From Cellvibrionales bacterium UBA7375 (lineage in GTDB: Bacteria; Pseudomonadota; Gammaproteobacteria; Pseudomonadales; Porticoccaceae): a stretch of 64,000 nucleotides of DNA. Position numbers and translations under genes: made by a program. Below the pieces are notes generated by a model, which was not told the origin of the DNA, made no database searches, and saw nothing but the letters and a program-made list of their open reading frames with translations. Numbering within the stretch: position 1 is the stretch's first letter; every line of letters begins with the position of its first letter. Location of the stretch: the NCBI GenBank assembly GCA_949487135.1, contig CATAJQ010000031.1, positions 58,393-122,392 on the forward strand. Direction: 5' to 3'. Shown one piece after another: positions 26,652 to 37,284 of this stretch.

Positions 26652-27263
26652 ATGAATAATAACTATCTTGTGGGCTTAACCGGCGGCATTGGCAGTGGTA
26701 AAAGCACTGTTGCTAGTGTTTTTAAACGGTTGGGGGTAAAAGTTGTAGATGCAGATCAGGCCTCTCGTGCTGTTGTAGAACCAGAATCTGAAACTTTAAA
26801 GACTATTATTGATCACTTTAAAGGTGAAACATTATTAGTTGATGGCCAACTCAATCGATCAGCCCTAAGAGATATTATCTTTAATAACCCTGAACATAAA
26901 GCTTGGCTTGAGGGTTTACTTCACCCTCTAATCAATGGGTGGATTTCGCAACAACTTGAACAGCCCACCACAAGTCCTTATGTGATTTTAGAATCGCCTC
27001 TGCTGTTTGAAACCAATCAGTACAAAATGATCAACACCTCTTTGCTGGTCGATGTGTCGCCTGAACAACAAATAGCGCGAGCCAGCCAAAGAGATAGGGT
27101 CAATAAATCGCAAATTCAGGCTATAATCGACACGCAAATGAGTCGCGAACAAAAAGTCGAGTTAGCAGACTTTATTTTTGATAATTCGCTGGCTATGAAT
27201 AGCATTGAAAAAAGAGTTATAGACTTTCATAGTCAATTTGAAGCCTTAGCCCAATCAAAATAA
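26652..27263 (+). CDS. coaE: Dephospho-CoA kinase
   Basis: A 203-residue P-loop kinase for the last step of coenzyme A synthesis, phosphorylating the ribose 3'-OH of dephospho-CoA. P-loop GGIGSGKST (11-19); KVVDADQASRAVV, the ESPLLFE segment and RASQRDRVNKSQI (lid) match the family. It lies 24 bp after pilD and 18 bp before yacG, the usual pilD-coaE-yacG order in gammaproteobacteria. Confidence 0.96.
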   Translation: MNNNYLVGLTGGIGSGKSTVASVFKRLGVKVVDADQASRAVVEPESETLKTIIDHFKGETLLVDGQLNRSALRDIIFNNPEHKAWLEGLLHPLINGWISQQLEQPTTSPYVILESPLLFETNQYKMINTSLLVDVSPEQQIARASQRDRVNKSQIQAIIDTQMSREQKVELADFIFDNSLAMNSIEKRVIDFHSQFEALAQSK

Positions 27264-27281
27264 CTATTTTAGGATTTTGTA

Positions 27282-27470
27282 ATGAATAAGCCGACCATTG
27301 TTAACTGTCCGACCTGTGAAACCAAGGTTGAATGGACCGACGCTTTTCCTTTTAGACCCTTCTGTAGTGACCGTTGCAAACAAATTGATTTTGGCGATTG
27401 GGCCACCGAACGCTTTAGTATTGCAGGTGAACCCTGCTTGGATCCCGAGAAACTGGGTGAAGATGCTTAA
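27282..27470 (+). CDS. yacG: DNA gyrase inhibitor YacG
   Basis: A 62-residue zinc protein reported in E. coli to bind GyrB and inhibit gyrase. Zinc ligands are C9, C12, C28 and C32 (NCPTC ... PFCSDRC), followed by QIDFGDWATERFSI. Its stop codon overlaps that of convergent mutT (27467-27470). An overlapping frame (27298-27486) is a shadow. Confidence 0.94.
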   Translation: MNKPTIVNCPTCETKVEWTDAFPFRPFCSDRCKQIDFGDWATERFSIAGEPCLDPEKLGEDA

Positions 27471-27934
27471 TTGTGCAAAGATTTGAGTTTATCTAATATA
27501 GCCTGATTGGCTTGCGGGAATTTATACCGGCTTTCTGGCCTATAAAGCTCTGGAAAATCTACCCATTTAATTTGCTGACCCTCTGCACCCTGCGCATTGC
27601 CTGTAAATTGAGTAACGGTCCAAATATCGAGGAAAACCTGCTTATCTGAATAGTCATGCTGAACCACCATAAGCGGCCGTGCTCTAATCACTGTTATACC
27701 CAGTTCTTCAAAGAGTTCTCTTTTTAACGCCTGATCAACACTTTCACCAGCGCTCACTTTTCCACCGGGAAATTCCCATAATCCACCCTGATGAAGGTGT
27801 TCGGGTCGCTTGGCAATTAGAATTTGATCCTGTTGCAAGTTGAAAATCACCCCCACTGCCACATGCACTGCATCAGCGGAGATATTTTTTCGGCGATTAG
27901 GTTCGGTATTCGGCATTAATTCGAACATATTCAT
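27467..27934 (-). CDS. mutT: MutT-type Nudix hydrolase (8-oxo-dGTP diphosphatase)
   Basis: 155 residues. The Nudix box starts at GGKVSAGE (58) and continues through REL-FEELG (to about 80), with the GX5EX7REUXEEXGU pattern intact. VAVGVIFN before it and AKRPEHLHQGGLWEFPGGK are typical of MutT, which removes 8-oxo-dGTP from the nucleotide pool. The gene overlaps the end of argJ by 38 bases if started at 27934; an internal ATG at 27916 would reduce this to 20. Position after secA-argJ fits the Pseudomonas order. Confidence 0.88.
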   Translation of the reverse strand: MNMFELMPNTEPNRRKNISADAVHVAVGVIFNLQQDQILIAKRPEHLHQGGLWEFPGGKVSAGESVDQALKRELFEELGITVIRARPLMVVQHDYSDKQVFLDIWTVTQFTGNAQGAEGQQIKWVDFPELYRPESRYKFPQANQAILDKLKSLHN

Positions 27935-29105
27935 AACTTAAATCGGTGGTCCATAATGTTTCACAAACCTGTCCGCGATTCAATTGAATGGTTATTTCGA
28001 TATCTTCCGCCTGCATAGCCTGCTGACCCTGCGCCTCGGTATAACTTGAGGCTCTACCACCATTTTCAGCAATAAGCACTGAATTCAGATGAATCTGTAT
28101 TTTAGACACATCTAAATCACTAACATCCGCGCGGCCAACAGCAGCTAAAATTCGTCCCCAGTTAGGGTCTGAAGCGGTCAGCGCTGTCTTAACCAGGGGC
28201 GATTCTGCAACCGCATAGGCAACTGAAAGTGCCTCTTGAACTGTTTCTGCACCCTCAACATTAACCGTGACAAATTTATTGGCACCCTCACCATCGCGAA
28301 CAATCGATTGGGCAAGTTCGGTAAAAATACTGGTCAGTTGCGCTAAAAATGGCTCAAAATTTGACTCATCAATTTGTACACCACTGGCGCCAGTCGCTAC
28401 CAAAACCACCGCATCATTGGTAGAGGTATCACCATCAACAGTGATTCGATTAAAGGATTTACCATTGGCTTTTCTTATGGCTGCATGCAATAGCTCTTCA
28501 TCAATCGCCGCATCAGTAGCCACAAAACCCAACATAGTGGCCATATTCGGCTTTATCATCCCAGAGCCTTTACAGATTCCGGTAATAGTGACCTGTGACC
28601 CATTAATATCACATTGTATTGAGGCGCCCTTAGAACGAGTATCAGTGGTTAAAATACCCTCAGCCGCATCTTGCCAACCATTAACTGAGAGATTTTTTTT
28701 CGCCGAAGAAATAGCGTTACAGATGGTATCAACCGGCAAGGGTTCACCAATAACACCGGTTGAAAAAGGTAGCACTTGATGTATCTCTGCGCCAGTTTCA
28801 TCAGCAACCGCTTGGCAACAGCTAAGTGTATCAGCTATCCCTTGATCTCCAGTGCCAGCATTGGCATTACCGGTATTAACCAACAAATAACTAGGAGCTG
28901 TTTGCTGTAAATGCTGCTTGGCAACGATTACTGGTGCAGCACAAAATTTATTCTGGGTGAATACTGCTGCCGTAGTACTGCCTTCAGCGATCTGCATAAG
29001 TACCACATCTTTGCGATCGGCTACTTTTACCCCCGCAGAGGTGGTTCCCAGTCGAAAGCCTTCGACTGGATACATAGTTGGAAATTTATCGCTACCTGTC
29101 GCCAT
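27897..29105 (-). CDS. argJ: Bifunctional ornithine acetyltransferase/N-acetylglutamate synthase
   Basis: A 402-residue arginine-pathway enzyme that moves the acetyl group from N-acetylornithine to glutamate. The precursor cleaves itself at Ala189-Thr190 in KPNMATMLGF; Thr190 then acts as the nucleophile. Other signatures: TTAAVFTQN, LVNTGNANAGTGDQG, PFSTGVIGEPLP, TVDGDTSTNDAV and DPNWGRILAAVGRA. ArgJ may be bi- or monofunctional; the sequence alone does not decide. It starts two bases after secA ends, so it is cotranscribed with the secretion motor. Confidence 0.96.
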   Translation of the reverse strand: MATGSDKFPTMYPVEGFRLGTTSAGVKVADRKDVVLMQIAEGSTTAAVFTQNKFCAAPVIVAKQHLQQTAPSYLLVNTGNANAGTGDQGIADTLSCCQAVADETGAEIHQVLPFSTGVIGEPLPVDTICNAISSAKKNLSVNGWQDAAEGILTTDTRSKGASIQCDINGSQVTITGICKGSGMIKPNMATMLGFVATDAAIDEELLHAAIRKANGKSFNRITVDGDTSTNDAVVLVATGASGVQIDESNFEPFLAQLTSIFTELAQSIVRDGEGANKFVTVNVEGAETVQEALSVAYAVAESPLVKTALTASDPNWGRILAAVGRADVSDLDVSKIQIHLNSVLIAENGGRASSYTEAQGQQAMQAEDIEITIQLNRGQVCETLWTTDLSYEYVRINAEYRT

Positions 29106-29107
29106 TT

Positions 29108-31894
29108 TTAGATTTTACCGCAACATTGTTTGTATTTTTTACCCGACCCACAGGGGCAAGGACTATTTCGCCCTACCTTGGGAGCTGATCTTACCACGGG
29201 TTTGCTTGGTTCTGCTGAATTCTGCTGATCTGTTTCATCCCCAGCCATATCGGCAACCTGGGCATGTTGGTATTGATGCTGAGTTTCCTGCCGCCTGCGC
29301 TGTTGTTCTATACGCTCAACATCTTCTTTAGAGGATACTTCAACATGACTCAAATACTTGATTGTCTCGTGCTTAATATTATCCAATAACTGTTCAAAAA
29401 GATCATAGGACTCGCGCTTATATTCCTGCTTTGGATTTTTTTGTGCATAGGCTCGCAAACCAATGCCTTGGCGCAACTGGTCCATATTGGTCAGATGATC
29501 TTTCCACAGCGTATCCAAAAGTTGTAACATAATTTGTCGTTCGATCTCACGCATTGCATCACCAACATGTGCGTAGCGCTCGTCATAGGACTTTTGAATC
29601 GAATCAATCACCCTATGTCGCAGCTGATCTTCGTCAAATCTTTGATCTTCATCTAACCACTTTTGCACGGGTAATTTAGTTGCAAATTCTGTGACTAGGG
29701 CTTTCTCAAGACCGGCTATATCCCACTGCTCTTCAAGACTTTGTGGCGGAATAAAAGCACTAATCGTACTATCGACAACATCTTCTCGAACATTGACAAT
29801 CACATCGCTAATATCGTCATCAGACAGCAAGTCATTGCGCTGCTGATAGATAACCTGACGTTGATCATTGGCAACATCATCATATTCAATAAGATGTTTA
29901 CGAATATCAAAGTTACGCCCTTCAACCTTGCGCTGAGCTTTGACAATTGCATTGGTTACCATACGGTGTTCGATGGACTCACCGTGCTCCATACCCATGG
30001 CGCGCATCATATTTTTGACACGATCTGAGGCGAATAAACGCATCAGTGGATCTTCTAACGACAGGTAAAATCTCGACCAACCTGGATCGCCCTGTCGACC
30101 TGATCGACCTCGCAATTGGTTATCAATACGACGGGATTCATGGCGCTCGGTTCCAACAATATGCAACCCACCGGCTTCGATTACTTTGGCATGACGTTGC
30201 TTCCAATCTTCTTTAACTGCAGCAATGGCCGCATCATCCGTACCTTGTTGTGCTAGCTCTTTGAGCTCTGCTTCCAAATTACCACCGAGAACGATATCTG
30301 TTCCACGACCTGCCATATTGGTGGCAATTGTCACTGCACCGGGGCGACCGGCATTAACAATAATATTGGCTTCGCGCTCATGCTGTTTAGCATTGAGGAC
30401 GCTGTGTTCAATGTTTGCCTGCTCGAGAAGGCTAGAAAGAATTTCAGAGGTTTCTACCGATGCCGTACCAACTAGGACTGGCGCACCTTTTTCAACCAGT
30501 TGTTTAATGTCCTCAATCACTGCTTCAAATTTTTCTTGCTGTGAAATAAATATCAGATCATTGTGATCAACTCTTTGCACTTTAACATTGGTAGGGATAA
30601 CGGTTACTTGTAGACCATATATTTGTTGAAATTCATAGGCTTCAGTATCTGCGGTTCCGGTCATACCGGAAAGTTTTTGATAAAGCCGGAAATAATTTTG
30701 GAATGTCGTGGAGGCAAGAGTTTGACTCTCCTGTTGAATATTTAACCCTTCTTTGGCTTCAATTGCCTGGTGAAGACCCTCTGATAGCCTGCGGCCATGC
30801 ATGGTTCGACCCGTATGCTCATCAACCAAAACGGCTTCGCCATTTTGCACTATATATTCAACATCCTTTTGAAATAGATGCTGTGCTCTTAATGCCGAAT
30901 GCACATGGTGTAATAACCCCAAATTAGTGGCTTGGTAGAGATTTTCATTTTCGGGCAACATCCCTGCCTTAATAAGGATTTCTTCGATTTTTTGATGGCC
31001 CGACTCAGTGAGCTCTACACCTCGAGTCTTTTCATCCAACACAAAATCACCCGCTGCTTCTTGCTCTTGATCATCGCCCTCAAGCTGTTCTTGCGGCTCA
31101 AGCTTAAGTACCAGTTTATTGATAGACTTATATAGTTCAGAACTATCTTGTGCCGCACCAGAAATTATCAATGGTGTTCTGGCTTCATCGATTAGAATCG
31201 AGTCGACTTCATCAATAATTGCAAACGATAAATCGCGCTGAGACTTCTCCGCCAGCGACAAAACCATATTATCGCGTAGATAATCAAAACCAAATTCATT
31301 ATTGGTGCCATAGATAATATCTGCAGCATAGGCTTCTTTGCGGCTACAGGGACTTGCTTCGCCGTTGGCAGAATCACTATCTATAGCAAAGGAGCTCGGA
31401 ACATCAGGTCCTTGAAAGGATTGAATAATACCAATCGACATATCCAGTGCAATATAGAGTGGGGCCATCCATTCAGCATCGCGCTTGGCAAGGTAATCAT
31501 TGACGGTGATAACATGGACACTGCCATCACTTAGAGCATTTAGATAAGCCGCTAGGGTTGCCACAAGGGTCTTACCCTCACCGGTGCGCATCTCTGTAAT
31601 TTTGCCTTGATGTAGCACTATGCCGCCGATCATTTGCACATCAAAGTGACGCATTTCAAGGACGCGTTTTGCTGTTTCTCTTACGGTTGCAAACGCTTCT
31701 GGCAGAATATCATCTAGGCTTTCACCCAAATTGATACGCTGTTTGAATTCGGTGGTTTTATTTTTTAACTGCGCCGCTGTTAAATCCTGTAAACCAGACT
31801 CTAACCGATTGATTTGATCGACGGTTTTTCGCATTTTGCGAAGCTCACGATCATTACTACTACCAAAGATGCTTTTAGCTAACTTGCTTAACAT
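29108..31894 (-). CDS. secA: Preprotein translocase motor SecA
   Basis: A 928-residue ATPase that drives unfolded proteins through SecYEG. Nucleotide site MRTGEGKT (102-109), the [20 protein letters not shown] box, SGMTGTA, and [11 protein letters not shown] are present; the extreme C-terminus is the zinc-binding [13 protein letters not shown] tail that binds SecB and phospholipids. Start at the ATG at 31894 with AGGTGA upstream; the in-frame extension to 31918 includes that ribosome site. It lies between the M23 peptidase and argJ. Confidence 0.99.
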   Translation of the reverse strand: MLSKLAKSIFGSSNDRELRKMRKTVDQINRLESGLQDLTAAQLKNKTTEFKQRINLGESLDDILPEAFATVRETAKRVLEMRHFDVQMIGGIVLHQGKITEMRTGEGKTLVATLAAYLNALSDGSVHVITVNDYLAKRDAEWMAPLYIALDMSIGIIQSFQGPDVPSSFAIDSDSANGEASPCSRKEAYAADIIYGTNNEFGFDYLRDNMVLSLAEKSQRDLSFAIIDEVDSILIDEARTPLIISGAAQDSSELYKSINKLVLKLEPQEQLEGDDQEQEAAGDFVLDEKTRGVELTESGHQKIEEILIKAGMLPENENLYQATNLGLLHHVHSALRAQHLFQKDVEYIVQNGEAVLVDEHTGRTMHGRRLSEGLHQAIEAKEGLNIQQESQTLASTTFQNYFRLYQKLSGMTGTADTEAYEFQQIYGLQVTVIPTNVKVQRVDHNDLIFISQQEKFEAVIEDIKQLVEKGAPVLVGTASVETSEILSSLLEQANIEHSVLNAKQHEREANIIVNAGRPGAVTIATNMAGRGTDIVLGGNLEAELKELAQQGTDDAAIAAVKEDWKQRHAKVIEAGGLHIVGTERHESRRIDNQLRGRSGRQGDPGWSRFYLSLEDPLMRLFASDRVKNMMRAMGMEHGESIEHRMVTNAIVKAQRKVEGRNFDIRKHLIEYDDVANDQRQVIYQQRNDLLSDDDISDVIVNVREDVVDSTISAFIPPQSLEEQWDIAGLEKALVTEFATKLPVQKWLDEDQRFDEDQLRHRVIDSIQKSYDERYAHVGDAMREIERQIMLQLLDTLWKDHLTNMDQLRQGIGLRAYAQKNPKQEYKRESYDLFEQLLDNIKHETIKYLSHVEVSSKEDVERIEQQRRRQETQHQYQHAQVADMAGDETDQQNSAEPSKPVVRSAPKVGRNSPCPCGSGKKYKQCCGKI

Positions 31895-31974
31895 TAATTT
31901 TTCACCTAAACATACCAAAACCTGCAGTACACAGTTATTTGCGCACTACGCTATATTATCTGTAGTTTAGGAGA

Positions 31975-32916
31975 TTAGCGACTAGTTCGACGAATATAAG
32001 AGGCCGGATCGACAACACGACCATTTTTGAATACTTCAAAGTGTACATGGGGGCCTGTAGATCTTCCTGAAGTGCCCATGGTAGCTATAACATCACCCTT
32101 ATTGACTACAGTGCCAAGTTTGGCGATATTGTCTTGATTGTGCGCATATCTTGTAACGTAACCATCGCTATGGTTAATCTCAACCATCTTGCCATAACCG
32201 CTTTTTTCACCAGACCAAGTAATAACGCCCGAGGCTACAGCAATAACATCAGACCCAAGTCGTCCGGCAAAATCCACACCGCCATGCCAGCGTTGCTCGC
32301 CAGTGAATGGATCGGTGCGCATACCATAGGCTGAAGATTGCCAACCGTAGGCAATGGGTCGACCTGCCAGCCTGCGATCATCAATTAATTTTTTATCTGC
32401 CAGAGTAGAGCGAAGTAGTTTAAGTTGTAGTTCTCGCTTGGAAAGTGTTTGCCCTATATTAAACATCAATGAATTGAGGTCTAACTGCATGTCAGCAGTG
32501 CCGCGATAAGCCTGTTGGCCATAGTTGCCAGGGCCACCAAGACCTGGGGTAGCCGAGAAATCAAACTCGCCGGCTTCCATTTCTGAAAGCTCAGTTAACT
32601 GCTCACCCAGCGCATCCAATCTGACAACGCTGGCTCGCATCTGAGCTAATTTTGCCGTCATTAATGAAAGAGTTTGGTTAACCCTTTGACGATCTTCAAA
32701 CAACTCTTGTCGACTTAATGTCAACTCTTGTTGCATATCTGCAATATGATCTTCAAACAGTAATTGCCAACGTCCATCAGCGAGCTTTAACCCCAGCAAC
32801 ACACCCGCAGCAACGGGAATACCGATAACTGCAGCCGACAGAAGGATTCTCATCCAGCTATTTAAGCTAAATGTTCTTACTTTGTCAGAGCGTTTACTGA
32901 TAAGAATAAGTTTCAC
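31975..32916 (-). CDS. M23-family murein metallopeptidase, membrane anchored
   Basis: 313 residues. An N-terminal membrane anchor (about 24-46, RILLSAAVIGIPVAAGVLLG) is followed by a periplasmic coiled coil (50-115), a Gly-rich linker and a C-terminal LytM/peptidase M23 domain (about 195-305). Zinc-binding motifs are complete: HGGVD (HXXXD) and HVHFEV (HXH), so it can be an active endopeptidase, unlike EnvC/NlpD-type degenerate members. Its place between lpxC and secA, next to the division cluster, suggests a role in peptidoglycan remodelling. A similar gene sits at this place in Pseudomonas, as I recall. Confidence 0.88.
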   Translation of the reverse strand: MKLILISKRSDKVRTFSLNSWMRILLSAAVIGIPVAAGVLLGLKLADGRWQLLFEDHIADMQQELTLSRQELFEDRQRVNQTLSLMTAKLAQMRASVVRLDALGEQLTELSEMEAGEFDFSATPGLGGPGNYGQQAYRGTADMQLDLNSLMFNIGQTLSKRELQLKLLRSTLADKKLIDDRRLAGRPIAYGWQSSAYGMRTDPFTGEQRWHGGVDFAGRLGSDVIAVASGVITWSGEKSGYGKMVEINHSDGYVTRYAHNQDNIAKLGTVVNKGDVIATMGTSGRSTGPHVHFEVFKNGRVVDPASYIRRTSR

Positions 32917-32959
32917 TGGAATTGGCTGCCTCGTCGACCTAAGTGCTTATAACCACATA

Positions 32960-33859
32960 TTAACTATTATAGGATATTGGGGCTTTGTCTGCGTTATCAA
33001 CAAAGGTTACCATTTCCCATGCGTCTTCTTCGGCAATAAGCGCGAGCACGGAGGCATTGTTGAGACCATGACCTGATTTATGAGCATCAAACTCACCAAT
33101 AATACTATTACCCATTAGGTATAGGTCGCCGATTGCATCGAGAATCTTATGTTTCACAAATTCGTCTTCAAAGCGAAGGCCGTCTTCGTTAACAATCTGC
33201 GACTCATCGACCACAATGGCATTATTTAAACTACCGCCTCGAGCTAATCCCTTGGCGCGTAGATATTCAAATTCGTGCATAAAGCCAAAGGTTCTGGCTC
33301 TGCTCACTTCTTTTACAAATGAAGTGCTGGAGAAATCAATACTGGCATTGAGGGTTTGGCTTTCAAAAACAGGGTGATCAAAATCGATAGCAAAGTTAAT
33401 TTTAAAGCCATCAAATGGCTTAAAAGTCGCCTCTTTACCATCTTGCTTTACGGTTACTGGGCGCTTTACTCGAACAAATTTTTTCGGCGCATCCTGCTCT
33501 TGGATACCTGCTGATTGCAATAGGAAAACAAAGGGTGCGGCACTGCCATCCATTATTGGAATTTCTGCCGCTGAAACATCGATAGTGACATTATCAATAC
33601 CCATTCCCGCCAGTGCCGACATAAGGTGCTCAATAGTAGACACACGCACACCGTCTTTTATCAATGTTGTTGAAAGCGTGGTGTCACCGACATTTTTGGC
33701 TTTTGCGGAAATCTCTACTACAGGTTCTAGATCGGTACGACGAAACACAACACCAGTATCTGGTGCTGACGGGTGAAGTGTCATATACACTTTTTCACCG
33801 GTATGGAGACCCACACCCGTGGCTTGTATGGCATTTTTTAATGTTCGTTGCTTAACCAT
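32960..33859 (-). CDS. lpxC: UDP-3-O-acyl-N-acetylglucosamine deacetylase
   Basis: A 299-residue zinc deacetylase for the committed step of lipid A synthesis. Zinc ligands: H78 in [10 protein letters not shown], and H237/D241 in [14 protein letters not shown]; the catalytic base region KSGHGLNN is present. The ATG at 33859 gives the canonical [19 protein letters not shown]; a GTG three codons upstream is not needed. It follows ftsZ after a 104-bp gap holding a strong inverted repeat, so its level can be set separately from ftsZ. Confidence 0.97.
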   Translation of the reverse strand: MVKQRTLKNAIQATGVGLHTGEKVYMTLHPSAPDTGVVFRRTDLEPVVEISAKAKNVGDTTLSTTLIKDGVRVSTIEHLMSALAGMGIDNVTIDVSAAEIPIMDGSAAPFVFLLQSAGIQEQDAPKKFVRVKRPVTVKQDGKEATFKPFDGFKINFAIDFDHPVFESQTLNASIDFSSTSFVKEVSRARTFGFMHEFEYLRAKGLARGGSLNNAIVVDESQIVNEDGLRFEDEFVKHKILDAIGDLYLMGNSIIGEFDAHKSGHGLNNASVLALIAEEDAWEMVTFVDNADKAPISYNS

Positions 33860-33907
33860 AAATAGCACAGCTCGCTATATGCAGACTGCGTATTCTAACA
33901 GACAAGC

Positions 33908-33951
33908 CCTCCTACCACCAAGGATATAATCCGAGGCGCGGTGGTAGGAGG
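33908..33951 (-). repeat. Perfect 12-bp inverted repeat between ftsZ and lpxC
   Basis: CCTCCTACCACC (33908-33919) and GGTGGTAGGAGG (33940-33951) are exact complements around a 20-base loop. The repeat starts 13 bases after the ftsZ stop on the minus strand. The T-run needed for an intrinsic terminator is absent. It would give a very stable hairpin in the ftsZ-lpxC message. The loop contains an inner GGAT-ATA-ATCC dyad. Confidence 0.75.
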
Positions 33952-33963
33952 TTGCTAGCGGAA

Positions 33964-35148
33964 TTAATCTGCTTGCTTACGCAAGAATGTTGGTACATCG
34001 AGATAATCTGCCTGTGAATCCAACTGAGCATCTAATTGACTGGCAGTTGCTTCACTGCCGCCATGCATTGCTGATGATCTAGGGTTGCGATTTATAGTTG
34101 GGCGATCCAATTGACGATAATCAATATCTCCACCTACTTTACGCGGTGGTTGGTTGTCGACAATAACAGCACGTGGTCCCGACTGCTCTGCAGGTGAGCG
34201 CAGACCTGTTGCCACTACTGTTACACGCAACTGATCTTCAAGGTTAGGATCAAATACACTACCGACAATAATGGTAGCGTCTTCGTCGGCAAATTCGCGA
34301 ACCGTATTACCCACTTCTTCAAATTCACCCAAAGTCTGGTCGTAACCACTAGTGATATTTACCAAAATACCTTTAGCACCGTGAAGATTGATATCTTCTA
34401 GTAGCGGACATCTAACCGCAGCCTCTGCCGCTATAATTGCACGATCTTCACCACTGGCTTCGCCAGTACCCATCATCGCCATACCCATCTCTGACATTAC
34501 CGTACGGACATCGGCGAAATCGACATTGATAAGACCATCCAGCAAGATAAGATCGGTAATGCCTTGAACAGCGCCATAAAGAACATCATTGGCCTGTTTA
34601 AAGGCGTTGAGCACTGTCATATCTTTACCCAAAACTTGCAGTAGCTTTTCATTGGGTACAATGATTAATGAATCTACTCGCTCTTTAAGCTGAGCAATCC
34701 CTTGATTGGCTAGTTCCATGCGCTTGCGCCCCTCAAAACCAAAGGGTCGAGTCACAACACCCACTGTAAGAATACCCATCTGCTTGGCCACTTCTGCCAC
34801 TACTGGCGCACCACCAGTCCCTGTTCCGCCACCCATACCGGCGGTAATAAAGACCATATCAGCACCCTCTAGGGCCTGAGCAATTCTGTCTTTATCTTCG
34901 ATTGCCGCCTGACGACCCACTTCAGGGTTAGCACCAGCGCCTAGCCCTTTGGTAAGACTGCCACCCAACTGCAAAATAGTGGCTTCTGACATATCGTTAA
35001 GTGACTGAGCATCCGTATTAGCACAGATAAAATCTACGCCATCAATATTACTAGCCATCATATGACGTACGGCGTTACAACCACCACCGCCAATGCCTAT
35101 TACTTTTATTTCTGCATTCTTTGGAATGCTATCTACTAGTTCAAACAT
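33964..35148 (-). CDS. ftsZ: Cell division GTPase FtsZ
   Basis: A 394-residue tubulin homologue that forms the Z ring. GTP-binding [10 protein letters not shown], the tubulin signature [10 protein letters not shown] and the T7 loop [15 protein letters not shown] are intact. A variable linker (about 320-375) leads to the conserved C-terminal peptide [14 protein letters not shown] that binds FtsA and ZipA. It is preceded by ftsA at 57 bp, standard for the cluster. Confidence 0.99.
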   Translation of the reverse strand: MFELVDSIPKNAEIKVIGIGGGGCNAVRHMMASNIDGVDFICANTDAQSLNDMSEATILQLGGSLTKGLGAGANPEVGRQAAIEDKDRIAQALEGADMVFITAGMGGGTGTGGAPVVAEVAKQMGILTVGVVTRPFGFEGRKRMELANQGIAQLKERVDSLIIVPNEKLLQVLGKDMTVLNAFKQANDVLYGAVQGITDLILLDGLINVDFADVRTVMSEMGMAMMGTGEASGEDRAIIAAEAAVRCPLLEDINLHGAKGILVNITSGYDQTLGEFEEVGNTVREFADEDATIIVGSVFDPNLEDQLRVTVVATGLRSPAEQSGPRAVIVDNQPPRKVGGDIDYRQLDRPTINRNPRSSAMHGGSEATASQLDAQLDSQADYLDVPTFLRKQAD

Positions 35149-35205
35149 AGGTTTCCCCTTTTTATGCGCCTCTAAAAATTTACATCAAAACTACTAGTTT
35201 TGAGC

Positions 35206-36441
35206 CTATACTCCCGCCTGGAAAAAGTTTTTAATTTTATCCAGCATGCTACTTCCATCCTGCCTTACTGCTTCCTTAAAACCGTGCCTTGCCTGCTCTT
35301 GCATACCAAACTGCAAAAGCCCAACCCCAGTCGAATAAATAGGGTTATTAACTATATCTTTTAAACCTTTAACACCCGTTGGCGTTCCAATTCGAACCGG
35401 CATATGGAATATTTCTTCGGCCAATTCACAAACGCCTTCCATTTTTGAGGTACCACCGGTTAATACAATCCCCGCTGCGATTAACTCTTCAAATCCACTG
35501 CGTCTTAGCTCAGCTTGAACCAAGGTAAACAACTCGTCATATCGCGGCTCCACAACCTCAGCTAGAAGTTGGCGCGACATATCTCTAGCAGCGCGCTCGC
35601 CCACACTTGGGACTTTGACGGTCTCTTCAGGACGCGCCAATTTCGCCAGTGCACAGGCATATTTAATCTTTAGTTCTTCGGCTTGAGCGGTGGGCGTTCG
35701 CAACGCCATGGCGATATCGTTAGTTACCTGATCACCAGCGATTGGAATTACACCGGTATGACGAATAGCACCCTCGGTAAATATGGCAATATCGGAGGTG
35801 CCTCCACCTATATCGACTAGAGCTACTCCCAGTTGCTTTTCATCCTCGGTCAAAACCGCATAACTGGATGCAAGTTGCTCTAGAGCAATATTGTCTACTT
35901 CAAGACCACAACGTCGTATACATTTTTTGATATTCTGAGAGGCATTAGCCGCACAGGTCACTAGATGAACTTTTGCCTCTAAGCGCACGCCTGACATACC
36001 AATAGGCTTATGCACGCCCTCTTGATCATCAATAATATATTCCTGCGGCAATACATGAAGAATTTCTTGATCGGCAGGAATGGCTACAGCTCGTGCCGCA
36101 TCGATCACCCGATCAATATCCACTGGCTGTACCTCACGATCACTGATAGCCACGATGCCATGGGAATTAAGGCTGCGAATATGACTGCCTGCAATACCGG
36201 CATACACAGAGTGAATCGAACAACCGGACATCAAGTCTGCCTCTTCAATGGCTCGCTCTATTGAATTTACTGTCGCCTCAATATTGACCACCACACCTTT
36301 CTTGAGACCGCCGGAGGCATGCATACCGGTTCCGATAATCTCCAATTCACCACTGGCATTTACCGCACCTACTATGGCAACCACCTTAGATGTGCCTATA
36401 TCTAATGCGACGATCATGTTTTGTTCATTTGTATTTGCCAT
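35206..36441 (-). CDS. ftsA: Cell division protein FtsA
   Basis: A 411-residue actin-like protein that tethers FtsZ to the membrane and recruits late division proteins. ATP-binding blocks ALDIGTSKVVAIVG, LVDIGGGTSDIAIF and GIVLTGGTSKMEG are present, with the FtsA-specific 1C domain between the first two. The C-terminus (SMLDKIKNFFQAGV) is the amphipathic membrane-targeting helix. It starts 21 bp after ftsQ. Confidence 0.98.
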   Translation of the reverse strand: MANTNEQNMIVALDIGTSKVVAIVGAVNASGELEIIGTGMHASGGLKKGVVVNIEATVNSIERAIEEADLMSGCSIHSVYAGIAGSHIRSLNSHGIVAISDREVQPVDIDRVIDAARAVAIPADQEILHVLPQEYIIDDQEGVHKPIGMSGVRLEAKVHLVTCAANASQNIKKCIRRCGLEVDNIALEQLASSYAVLTEDEKQLGVALVDIGGGTSDIAIFTEGAIRHTGVIPIAGDQVTNDIAMALRTPTAQAEELKIKYACALAKLARPEETVKVPSVGERAARDMSRQLLAEVVEPRYDELFTLVQAELRRSGFEELIAAGIVLTGGTSKMEGVCELAEEIFHMPVRIGTPTGVKGLKDIVNNPIYSTGVGLLQFGMQEQARHGFKEAVRQDGSSMLDKIKNFFQAGV

Positions 36442-36462
36442 TTTTTCCTCTACAGTTTGCTA

Positions 36463-37284
36463 TTACCCGCGGATAATAGTTACTTTCTCCAATTTGTCTG
36501 ATTGACTATCTGTTTTAATAGTGGCTACTGGTTTTCGACCTTTCCAAGCCACAGCCAGTCCATTTGGATAACGCAAATCGATAGTTTTTATCTTGGCTAA
36601 CTGGTGATTGAGCTCTGACTCCCAAACCACAACAAGACGTCTTATTTTGTCGCCAACCTGGTTGCGTCCTAATACAATTTGAATACCATTACTGGTCTCT
36701 AGCTGCCAGGCTCCGAGGCGATCGAGTTGTAATTTAGATAGCTTTAATCCCGTTGGAAGTAACAAGTCTGCTAAGCGCTGATACTGCTTCATCACTTCAG
36801 AAGAGCTGCCAAATGCTGCAGTCATTAGCGGTAAGTTAGCTAGATGACTGTTGTCTTCAATTATTAACTTATCGCCTAATCGGTTTAAGAATGCGTCATC
36901 TCCCCAGCGGGCAATAGGAACTTCCTCAATCACATTAATTTTTAAAAAAGTTGGCCATTGGCGCTGAACACTTACATCGGCTACCCATGGATGCTGATGA
37001 AGCACATTTGACATCGCCTTGAGATCAATAGTGATAAAGCCACCTTGCATTTGGCTATTAACCAACTCAACCAATTCTTGGTGATCAAGGTATTTAAATT
37101 CACCTTGTATACTGACCTTAGTAATTGGCTTATCTAAATGCTGAATGGCTAAATTGGCACCGTAGGCAATACTGCAAAATACAAGTACGGTAATTATTTT
37201 GCTGGTGTTATCCATCACCTTATCGATAACACTGCGGTTATCTTGCATAGATCTTGCGTTATTTGATTGCTCTAAACGACTCAT
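36463..37284 (-). CDS. ftsQ: Cell division protein FtsQ
   Basis: A 273-residue bitopic protein that holds the FtsQLB complex in the divisome. A short cytoplasmic tail, one membrane helix (about 30-47), a POTRA domain starting ITKVSIQGEFKYLDHQEL and a beta domain with VQRQWPTFLKINVIEEVPIARW and the C-terminal DLRYPNGLAVAWKG are recognisable. The ATG overlaps the ddl stop by four bases (translational coupling). Confidence 0.96.
   Translation of the reverse strand: MSRLEQSNNARSMQDNRSVIDKVMDNTSKIITVLVFCSIAYGANLAIQHLDKPITKVSIQGEFKYLDHQELVELVNSQMQGGFITIDLKAMSNVLHQHPWVADVSVQRQWPTFLKINVIEEVPIARWGDDAFLNRLGDKLIIEDNSHLANLPLMTAAFGSSSEVMKQYQRLADLLLPTGLKLSKLQLDRLGAWQLETSNGIQIVLGRNQVGDKIRRLVVVWESELNHQLAKIKTIDLRYPNGLAVAWKGRKPVATIKTDSQSDKLEKVTIIRG

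Noticed and set aside
33925-33930. TATAAT in the hairpin loop as a plus-strand promoter
   Set aside because: No -35 and no plus-strand gene downstream; it is part of a small inner dyad.
33908-33951. Intrinsic terminator after ftsZ
   Set aside because: The stem is strong but no U-tract follows on the minus strand; kept as an inverted repeat only.
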